Of a DNA stretch of 39,257 nt, positions 31,616-39,257 are shown in pieces. Position numbers and translations under genes: made by a program. Each line of letters starts with the position of its first letter. Positions within the stretch are counted from its first letter, which is position 1. This DNA comes from Pleurotus djamor (Eukaryota > Basidiomycota > Agaricomycetes > Agaricales > Pleurotaceae), in assembly GCA_029747585.1 (NCBI GenBank), contig JAPEVF010000423.1:1-39257 (forward strand), read 5' to 3'. The notes beneath the pieces were generated by a model that saw only the letters and a program-made list of their open reading frames with translations, was not told the DNA's origin and did not search any database.

Positions 31616-34600
31616 ATGTCAGATCATCATCCTCAGGCTACTATGAACCAACTTCGAGACACCCTCGCTGCCTTCACCGCAATCTTTCAACAGCTCCAAG
31701 CTAACGAGCAGCCACCAGGCATGGCTGGTGCGCCACCAGTTGCTGCTTCGTCTGCGCTCCCTCCTCCTACACCGGTACTACAGCATCAGCCACCCTCCAC
31801 ACAAGCTCTGCCAACTGCAGGACCAGTTGTTCGTCCGTATGAAAGTGTTCGGCTTACTCGCTCTACCCCTGCTCTTTTTCCTGGTCTTCCTAATCGTGGT
31901 CCTACTATGGCATTATCAACTCGGAATGTCAACCAAGCCCGTCTGGCCTCCGCATCGGCTACACTTCCTCGACCTGCAGGGTTAGTGCAACGTAGCTCTC
32001 GTAGAGCATCAAGAGGCCCAGCCGTACCTCCTCCTTCCCTGCCCTCGGCTCCTTCCCCTCAATCCCTTCTAACACGGTGCCTTGTTGACGGCGCAGCCTT
32101 GCCTACAGTGCGGGTCACCGTTCAGGTCTATCCTCCAGTCCAGGTATGTTTCCTACCTCGCTTGAATCGTTGTTCGGAATGTTGGGAAAGTGCTTATGAT
32201 ACCTATCTTCTAGGATCCTTCGCACCAGTCCCTCTTTGTTTACCGCTTTGTCAAGGCCTCGTTCAATACCTTCCTCCAAGCTAACGACTTATCTTATAAC
32301 CTCGAGGTCCCCCTTCCTACACCAATCAGTGCCATTTTCGAGACAGTTGCTTCTTCAATGGAGAACTCACCTTCGCAATATGCTTTCCATCGTCGCCCTC
32401 TTGCCCGCCACGCACATGAGGCTACACATATGGCTTTACTGGGACTTGTCTCACGTGGCCAACCCCGTCCTAGAGATGACCATGTCCGCCTCCGACGTCA
32501 ACCTGTGTCTCCTACCGATACCATCGAAACCTTGATGGCTGTCCGAGCCGTCTATGCACATCCTGTGCTTAACTTCGACCATGAGGGGGGCCGTTTCATC
32601 ATCCGCGCTCGTAAGTTCTCTATATTGTGATTCATCTTCTCTTACTGATGCCGGTCCCCAGTTGTTTCTTCATTTCCCCTTAGCCGTCTCATTAGTGGGC
32701 GACGCCATGGTTGTATCAGTGAGAGATTTTACACCATGTTTGCAACAGATAGCACCACTTTTTCGGAGGAGGATGCGGAGACTTCAGGAGGAGAGTCATC
32801 AACTGATACAGATGATGAAAACGTTGTTGCTGCTACAGTTCAAGGGTCCTCTCGAGGGACTGTTACAGCTCCATCGGTATGTTTGTTGTTCTTCATAATC
32901 CAAGCTTCGTTCTTATCCTTGTTATAGAACCCGCTTGTTCGTGGCATATCGTTCCGTTCTAGGAACTCTTTTCTCCCAGAGCAAGTTTGGGGCGCGCATG
33001 CTTGGACACCACTTCGGGGACCCATCCAGGGTCTTGAATCCATGACTGATCTTGCACATTTTGTCTACAATCAAGCCTCACCTCTCGGTCCAAATGCTCC
33101 ACACCTTGAATTACGCGGTCACAACGTCTCCGAGCTTGTCACCCTTCTATCAGTCAAGCTTGATGAAGCGGCTGCCTCAAATGATTACTCGATCATTCTT
33201 TGCAGTGATCGGGACTTTATCATGTAGGTTTTACAATTTTCCTTTCATCAGACGTTCAAGCTGACATAGTGAGTATCTAGTACAAATCCTGATGGCTCCA
33301 CCCTCTCAATGGGTGCCGGAGTTGAAAGGGAGGTAATTTATAACTTATTCCAACAGTTTACTTCGTCCCCTGCCCTCCATCCTTGTGATGGTGACACTTT
33401 TAGTGTTTGGATCCTCTACGGTTCGCGTGCTGAGCAAGTTCCAGCCTCTCGTCTACAATCACTGAAGAGGTTTGGAGCAGTATGTGCACTCATGATGATC
33501 ACTGGTCAGACCCCAACACCCATTGGTGCCGCACTGTTTCAATTTATTACCCATCGCTGCGATCTTCACTCGCTGCATCCTGCCTTCATCCGCGAGTGGC
33601 TTCCCGATCTCTCCCAAACCATAAGTGATTGGAACTCACTTGGACCAACTGGCAACGTCTCTCGCTTCAATAGCCATTTCATCAACTGGCATGGACTTGA
33701 GGTATGCATCACATGTGTTGGCATTGGCGGTGGTTTGACTAATAGCTTTCTAACCAGGTGCTCGCGTATCAAGACCGAGACGAAGAGACTCATCGTGGAC
33801 TTGCCGCTGAGATGCTTTACTATGCATCCATTGGCCGGGAAAGCTTTCATCATCCTGAATTCCAGGCCTTTGTAACTGGCTTCTCCCTTTCCTGTGTGAA
33901 TGGCTTCGACTTTACCAACGTAAGCCAACCTTGTCTCTTCTCCATTTTGGTACTAATCAACTCAAAGATCCTTCGTGGATTTCCTGGCGGCTCCGAAGCT
34001 TTCCTTAGTATTCTTTGGACAGGCCACATATCCTCCTTTGAAGACCTTGAACCTCATCTCATTGTCTCCGATACATCCCACTCTATCGCATCATCTCTCT
34101 CGACTCACCTTCCCCCGGGATCGTTGACCAGCTTAAAAGCTCTTCTCTTCCGCTTCCTTAGTGGCACTGGTACTCCGTGCCCTACGCTCTTTGAAGCTGT
34201 GCGCCATGGGTTTGACCAAGCAATAGATATTGCATCGATTGAGGAAACTTCATTCCGCTCACGTTTGTTTGCTTGGGCCGTTACAGGAAGCCCCCATGTT
34301 GATGTTGACAATGACCGGATCGTTGTAAGTTGTCCAAATTCCGTTATACCTATCACCATTAACACATAGATCAGGTTCGCTTTGTTGAAGACAACGACAT
34401 CGTCTATCGTAACCGAAATGCCAGCACTATTGCTTCCAAGGGTGTCATCTCCATCCAAACGTGTGCGCGGACCGTTTGTATCCCTTCTTCCCACTTCCTT
34501 CGTCTTGCTACAGTTTCATATCAGCCAGGGGCTGAACCTGGAAATTTCTACGATGCAGTCGACCACTGGCTGCTCTGTGAACTTCTCAATAACATTGGCT

Positions 34601-34617
34601 CACACTCCGTACTCTAA
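31616..34617 (+). CDS. HECT-like E3 ubiquitin ligase, transposon-associated
   Basis: Eight exons (31616-32143, 32214-32610, 32662-32876, 32928-33223, 33281-33701, 33758-33919, 33968-34324, 34375-34617) join in phase to 872 residues, with no internal stop. Residues 1-176 are Pro/Ala/Ser-rich. Residues about 340-380 are acidic (EEDAETSGGESSTDTDDE). From about 480 the protein follows HECT order: MGAGVEREV (cf. GGxxRE), KRFGAVCALM with PIGAALFQFI, ILWTGHISSFEDLEPHL, FRFLSGTGTPCP (cf. FVTGSSRLP), then QTCARTVCIPSSHFLRL (cf. TCFNxLxLPxY) and a C-terminal tail. Cys822 is the presumed thioester cysteine, 50 residues from the end versus about 35 in typical HECTs. Ligase activity is inferred. It is remote from cellular HECTs and convergent with the transposase gene. 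Confidence 0.82.
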
Positions 34618-34756
34618 GAGCTGGTGGAGGTGGATTATCCTTTTATTTACTACTCTTCATCTTTGCGAACATGGACTCTCGCCCTGCCTTGGCATATTGA
34701 TACCCATACATTATGATACTCAATGAAAATTGATAATTGTGATCACCCAATGCTTT

Positions 34757-36631
34757 TTAAAAATTATGAGAAATACCTCGACATATAGACAAAGCTCCGA
34801 TCCACATGTTCTCTGGGACATGTTCTACACTTTCTAACCAACTTTGAACCGCTTCATCCAACCGCTCGATCTCCTCTGGTGCCAGAGGAGAATCTGGACT
34901 TTCAAGGGGAACTTCATTCAAACGATCTGGTGGGCCAACACGTCCAACCCATGATGATGATCCTTCCTCTCCAACGTTGTTGGTGTCTCGGGAATGTAGC
35001 ACCGCATCTTCCTGTAGCCCCTGCCAATCTACCCCAAACACTTCCAGCTCATTGTCAGCCATGACGTCTGTACAAACATCATCACCGCGCACACCATGGA
35101 CAAGCATATCAAAGGTGAACATGTCGATAGGCGATCGATTGGGGCCACCACGTATCGCAATTTGATGACGGTTCCAAGCACGAGTGAAAAATTCGAGCTG
35201 ATCGTTAATCATAGAAAGAAATAGGTAATGAAGAAGCCAGATATGACTCCGATTGTTAATGTTTAGGCCATGCCGGATTTCGAGGTCAGTGAAGATGTCA
35301 GCCCACATTGAACCCACTTGAGCGGTGACATCGACCCAGAGACGCTCAATGCGGACATTGTGAACACTTCTAGAATAACTTATCTAAGCTGGCAGTTTCA
35401 CGATCAAGATTGGAGACTTACCGTCCCCAAATATATGAGCCACGATTGACCCCATGAAATTGTTCCATCCATGCTGCAACCTGGAGGTTTTCAACACCGT
35501 GATCCCCTCGCAATCTTGATGGCACTCGATATTGCTCTACCGCATCTAGAAACAGGTTCAGAACTGTTTCCCCCCGGTTGTTATCACTGGCTCGAAGTCC
35601 AGTGATAAGGCGTGAGTAGCCATCAATGAAACCATGGATAACGATACCCCAACGGATAAGACCTATGTATATTCACCCATACCAATCAGTTTCAAAATAT
35701 CGCTTAAAGGCAACAGGAAAGTCATACCATGTTGCCCGTCATGATGCCAAAGAGAGTTTGGGCCTGGGACAGAGTAAACTCGCCGACGAATTTGAATGCG
35801 TTGAAAGACACGATGTACAGGATCAATCCGAATCAGGGATTGACGTATACGCTCCCGAGAAACTCGTTCACCGATTTCAAGCAACATGCCTCGAAGCATG
35901 GTTACACCTGCCCTACGGAAGGACAAGCGCAGATGACGGATCTGTTCATCTAATTGGTCATCTGTGAGAGTCGACATAGGAGGGGTGTATGATACAATGC
36001 GAGGAGCATTTGAGGAAGGTGCGGGTTGTGGATCAAGTAAGGAATCTCCGTCGATTATATCTGGGACGTTTTCCTCGCCATCTACGTCTTCATGAAGAGC
36101 CTGGGAGAACGGCGATTCTTGGGGTTCTGCAAGGCCATACTGGAGAAGAGCATTACGAACAGTTCGTCGACTGACTCCAAGGAATCGGCCAATGCTGCTG
36201 GTGCTACGGAGAGAGTAGGCGGTGCGGAGGAATTCTGGATCGATCTCTATGGATGGGCGGCCACGCCGGCCAGTATTCACTCTTCGAACAACCTCAGGAT
36301 GCCCATGATGAGAAGCATCCAGTACAGATCGGTGTTGAACTCTGATATCATCTTGCATAGCGATCACATTTGAGCGGATAGTTTCTCCTTCCTCCGGCGG
36401 AAAAATATGCATGTGCTGTGGTATAGTTTAGAGAGTAGCTAGGAATAATGGAAAGAGGATACAAACCTCATTTACAAGTGTCAAATATTCATCTAATCGA
36501 TCCCCAAGTCTTTCAAGCACGGTTGAGTCACTTGAGCCACCGATTGCTTCTGCAACGGATAATTCAAATTGATGATAGTGTAGTCGAAAGGCTGAGAGAA
36601 GTTCATTTGTAGTTGATTCAGGTAGGTCCAT
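34757..36631 (-). CDS. DDE integrase-type transposase
   Basis: Four exons (36467-36631, 35728-36415, 35422-35662, 34757-35369) join in phase to 568 residues. The N-terminal 55 residues are helical. Residues 104-150 carry a basic GRRGRPSI stretch and a helix-turn-helix (SIGRFLGVSRRTVRNALLQ). The integrase core has SLWHHDGQHG (Asp281), then HGFIDGYSRLITGLRAS, RLRGDHGVENLQVAAW (Asp338) and SVHNVRIERLWVDV (Glu373). The last two are 34 residues apart, a DD34E layout close to the DD35E of rve-type integrases. All three acidic residues are present, so catalysis is plausible. The C-terminal region (SHIWLLHYLFL; FTRAWNRHQI) continues as in agaricomycete homologues I recall, ending in an acidic tail. 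The ATG at 36631 is the first in frame, after a TATA box. Confidence 0.9.
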
Positions 36632-36710
36632 GAGCTATAATTTGTTTTGATGCTCGTCGAAGTGCGATGATCTGTGATTATTCCAAGTTGTAGAAATGAG
36701 TGATCACTCC

Positions 36711-36717
36711 ATATATA
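36711..36717 (-). promoter_or_regulatory. TATA box of the transposase gene
   Basis: TATATAT on the minus strand lies about 80 bp upstream of the start at 36631, between the subterminal-like motifs and the gene. Confidence 0.45.
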
Positions 36718-36725
36718 GATTATGG

Positions 36726-36974
36726 TTCCCACACTCAGAGGGTTATTCTCACAGTCACAAAGTCAGGGAACTTTGAGAGCGGTCAAAACCCATGAGGCCT
36801 GTGGTTCTAAGCTCTCAAACTCTGGCTATAGGCTTGGATAGCTAGTAGGAACATCCCATATGAATGGTTAATGGGCCAGACTACTCAGTGATTCACAATA
36901 ATTACTGATAAAACCGAAGATTCCACTACAAAAGCATATCTCCCACGCTCAATGGCCTTTTCCCACAATCAGAG
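36726..36974. repeat. Four TTCCCACA-TCA-type motifs beside the transposase
   Basis: TTCCCACACTCAGAG (36726-36740), TTCTCACAGTCA (36746-36757), TCTCCCACGCTCAA (36939-36952) and TTTTCCCACAATCAGAG (36958-36974) are all on the plus strand, that is pointing the same way. They match the consensus T(T/C)(C/T)CCACAxTCA of the clusters in the 273-3115 element, where the reverse complement reads TGACTGTGGGAA. A shared transposase-binding motif is inferred. Confidence 0.45.
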
Positions 36975-36999
36975 AGATACATACTAGGGTGTACTCATC

Positions 37000-37720
37000 G
37001 CAAAGTGGTTCGCTCTGCAGCAGACTGCCGCGAGATGCCAGTCCGCTGCCAAATGGTCAGAAATCCCCCTCAAATTAGACCCTTGATCGTGACGAAGATT
37101 TAGTTTGCAACGGGTCATCAGGAAAACCGGAAATTCTGTTGAATGTCTGTGGGTCAACCTGTTATCTGTCCAGGTCTGTCCAGGTCACAACGCAGCTGTA
37201 AGCTTGCTGTGATTGCTGCTAGTAGCCTAGATGATCTGTCAGACACCTGTTCCTGCTTCTTTCGTTACTAAGTACAATTGTGTGCTGCAAGAGGTGGTAT
37301 CAAGGCGTTGAGAATGACGAGTAGTTGCCTCAACTGGTCACTTCGCTACCTATTGTAGACGGTCAGCTACCTCGTTCAGTTCAGTGCGACCCCTCCGGCC
37401 CATTTATCCGCCGCAGGCTCAGTCGAATGTATTCTGTCCAGCCCCAGCTCCTTCCAATCAGAAAGGGAGAAGAAACGCTTTAGCTCATACTTTGGTAACG
37501 ATTTGGATATTTCGACGCTGTCTTTGGCTGAGAAAACAGTGCGGTGAGTTAGGCAGCGCATTCTCTCAACAGATAATCATCTGGCGCCTCCAGCAATTTT
37601 ACAACATTTCGCCCAAGCCACCCATTGCTACGCCAAAACTTGCGGAAATAGTATTGCCAGGCGAGGGAGAGCTAGTGGGGAACCGTTCGTTGCCTTCATG
37701 AGGCGAAGGCCAGGCATGTA
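37000..37720. other. No gene supported; short frames
   Basis: The stretch contains a short direct repeat, CTGTCCAGGT twice around 37166-37187, and competing open frames on both strands at 37376-37701. One is a minus-strand frame (HRTVFSAKDSVEISKSLPKY) that looks protein-like but is isolated. Element right-end sequence may extend into this stretch. Confidence 0.35.
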
Positions 37721-37729
37721 CACTTAGTG

Positions 37730-37818
37730 AATGAGTGGATATCGTGAACGGGAAACCACTCACCACTCGCGATATCGTAGAGAATGAGTGGCGCGTTCAC
37801 GATACGTTGCGACTCATT
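37730..37818. repeat. Nested imperfect inverted repeat (hairpin)
   Basis: The arm AATGAGTGGATATCGTGAACG (split here as AATGAGTGG + ATATCGTGAACG, 37730-37750) pairs imperfectly with CGTTCACGAT + ACGTTGCGACTCATT (37794-37818). Inside, CCACTCA (37756-37762) pairs with TGAGTGG (37785-37791). At the centre lies the palindrome CGATATCG. This could be a small foldback or MITE-like element, a cruciform, or a terminator-like RNA hairpin. Confidence 0.6.
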
Positions 37819-37861
37819 TCGTTGGGGATAGTTTATTTTCCCCCCTATAAGAGTGCACGTG

Positions 37862-37981
37862 ATGCAGAAAATTTTTGACGCCTTTCCGAATTCTTGCAAG
37901 TTACTTTTACCCCTAGTCCTTCCCCTTTCACTTCTCCTTGCCCTAAATTCTTGTCCAAGACGAATTTGCGAACAATTTTGA
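37862..37981 (+). CDS. Possible short secreted-type ORF, weak
   Basis: A 39-codon frame starts MQKIFDAFPNSCKLLLP and continues into a strongly hydrophobic LVLPLSLLLALNSC stretch resembling a signal peptide, then stops. CTATAAGA lies 11-18 bp upstream. It is too short to support on its own and could be a first exon or chance. Confidence 0.12.
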   Translation: MQKIFDAFPNSCKLLLPLVLPLSLLLALNSCPRRICEQF

Positions 37982-38278
37982 CAAGCTTGAAATGTTTCCA
38001 GGGTCGGTTTTGTCAGGGATCCTACAAGACCCTTGTATCTGCCGATCTGGCAGGGTCATCTTCCAAAGCAAGACGGAAAGGCATAGCCAGAATAGCCCCA
38101 GTTGCCAGTGGTTGATACGGCATCACCGTTGCCCCTCAAAAATACGTTAGATGGGTAGGTTTTCAGTCGGTCTTGAGCGCTTATTAAGGAATACGCAGCC
38201 ACAAATGTGACGCGGTGGTGTGATGGACGCGTGTTACTAGGACAAAACCTGGAGTCAGAGTTTAGACTGTGCGCGAGA

Positions 38279-38805
38279 ATGGCTGACTCAAAATCCATGG
38301 AACAATTCCCAAGTCCAAACGATGACAAAAGATACACACTCTACTCCAACCACAATGTCCCAGAAGCTGCTCTACTGCCCAAACCTCAGAAACCCGCTGC
38401 TGAAGGACCGGGAGGCGACCTCGATGATTCAGAAAAGGATGAAGGAAGTTATTACCTTGGACTGGGCGCGCTCTGTTGACACGGTTCTCCTGTGTTAAGC
38501 TTCCTCGCTCTATGACTCACCTCACTTTTATCACCCCATCCTCGTACAGCTCCTGGCTCCATGTAAGCGGGAAACGCGGTTCTGGACGCGCCTTCAAGAA
38601 ACATTACACCCTTAAATTATTTCAAGGCAACGAACAAGTGGGTTGGGTGCACGTTGGATCAGGATTGGATGGGGAGGAAGAGCTGGAAGCCGGGGAATGG
38701 TCGGACAAAGAGAAGATGGTCAAGAACCTACGCAACTTGGATGAGTACAGGCGTCGAGGGAGGCAGTATCTGATGATGCTGAAGATGCGTGGCAATGCCG
38801 TCTAA
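38279..38805 (+). CDS. Hypothetical protein, split by an apparent one-base frame break
   Basis: The first frame (ATG 38279; MADSKSMEQFPSPNDDKRYT, LYSNHNVPEAALLPKPQK, DSEKDEGSYYLGLGALC) stops at 38477-38479. The frame one base out of phase is open across the same point (RALLTRFSCVKLPRSMTHLT) and continues SWLHVSGKRGSGRAFKKHYT, LKLFQGNEQVGWVHVGSG and a C-terminal basic helix (RRRGRQYLMMLKMRGNA), stopping at 38803-38805. Both parts read as one protein, with the switch near 38465-38475 and no GT-AG pair that would fix it. A pseudogene or an assembly indel is likely. An alternative start is 38207. No known domain, though YTLYSNHNVPEA resembles agaricomycete hypothetical proteins I recall. Confidence 0.5.
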
Positions 38806-39257
38806 GGTGCGTGCGGCTGAACTTATCACCAAACCCCTACAACGTCCTCAATCTTGCGCATCACTTCTGCAGTCGTTCCCTCTAAGGACCGACGAGCTTG
38901 GCTGATGCGTCCTCGCGCTCTACTCTCCTCAAACGGCCGCTACTTGCCCTCATCCTGTTATACATACCCCAGATACCAGAATTTACGCGATCAAAGACGT
39001 TTTCAATCTGCTGTTCCGTTCATACTACGCTGTTGGAAGAATTTGCCTCAATTGTACTTTTACTTCGATATATCTACCTGAGTTGACTATGTGCGCTATA
39101 ACTCATCCTAGGCACCATTCTACAACGGTCCCACAACGTCGGCTTGGTTGAATGTCGGTAGAATACCTGCATCGGTGCAGGAAGCACCATGAAGCTCTCG
39201 ACGGAACAGTTATCCACCAGATCCCACATATTTATTCCACAATTTCCAGGACTATAA
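38806..39257. other. No gene supported to window end
   Basis: Two overlapping plus-strand frames at 38854-39086 lack motifs. Some of this may be 3' untranslated sequence of the gene above. Confidence 0.4.

Larger units (their letters stand above)
31554..36974. mobile_element. Candidate two-gene transposon: HECT-like ligase plus DDE integrase
   Basis: The unit holds two intact, convergent, intron-containing genes whose stops are 139 bp apart (34617 and 34757). Flanking TATA boxes point inward, at 31554 and 36711. Beyond the transposase promoter lie four motifs of the TTCCCACA-TCA type, at 36726-36974. No TIR or target-site duplication was found, so the coordinates given mark the outermost features seen, not element ends. 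Linkage of the two genes as one mobile unit is inference. It rests on co-location, convergent symmetry and shared integrity amid decayed neighbours. From memory, proteins of both types recur in high copy in agaricomycete genomes. Confidence 0.5.

Noticed and set aside
32484..32500. CTCCGACGTC in the HECT-like gene as a fifth copy of the 6.3 kb repeat
   Set aside because: Isolated and within coding sequence (LRRQ codons). Chance match.
33566..33928. Antisense 120-codon frame within the HECT-like gene
   Set aside because: A shadow of exons 5-6 on the opposite strand. The sense exons have a coherent domain order and splice sites.
35626..35967. Plus-strand 113-codon frame within the transposase gene
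   Set aside because: A shadow of transposase exon 2 and the adjoining intron.

Overview
The window looks like nuclear DNA of an agaricomycete (mushroom-forming) basidiomycete. Genes are split by short GT-AG introns, mostly 40-75 nt. Recognisable families include a DUF6533-type membrane protein, an F-box protein of a type expanded in Agaricomycetes, and a fragment resembling fungal TET/JBP dioxygenase proteins. No rRNA, tRNA or conserved housekeeping cluster was seen. The region is accessory: mobile elements, decayed paralogues and lineage-specific hypothetical genes.

Layout. 1-305: a truncated TET/JBP-like coding fragment running into a 2.8 kb non-autonomous DNA element (273-3115). That element has long terminal inverted repeats made of about 30 copies of a palindrome close to TGTAGACATGTCTACA, plus inner clusters of TTCCCACAGTCA-type motifs. 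3344-4715 (-): DUF6533-type membrane protein. 5.1-9.5 kb: poorly resolved ORFs, a local duplication and a 3' gene end. 10.0-11.7 kb (-): hypothetical protein with three tandem internal modules. 14.2-15.6 kb (+), 19.2-20.7 kb (-), about 24.7-26.4 kb (-) and 26.9-27.2 kb (-): four decayed members of one unnamed family ('family X'). 17206-17653 (+): a 117-aa Asn-rich protein ending in a membrane segment. 22105-23.3 kb (+) and 29391-30500 (+): two paralogues with phase-1 exons carrying an RSDCPxPG motif; they share a short NVNV...QAxGDxx motif with the Asn-rich protein. 27651-28550 (-): intact F-box gene. 38.3-38.8 kb (+): a hypothetical gene with an apparent frameshift.

The most striking unit is 31.5-37.0 kb. 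An 872-residue HECT-like (E3 ubiquitin ligase-like) gene in 8 exons converges, 139 bp apart, on a 568-residue DDE integrase-type transposase gene in 4 exons. Both splice cleanly with no stop or frameshift, unlike most surrounding genes. Motifs beyond the transposase start resemble the subterminal motifs of the non-autonomous element at the window start. I infer a two-gene transposon pairing a DDE integrase with a HECT-like ligase. Its exact ends were not found.

Gene models were spliced by eye. Where single-base frame breaks appear I cannot tell decay from indel error in the assembly, which also contains scattered n bases, several next to homopolymers.
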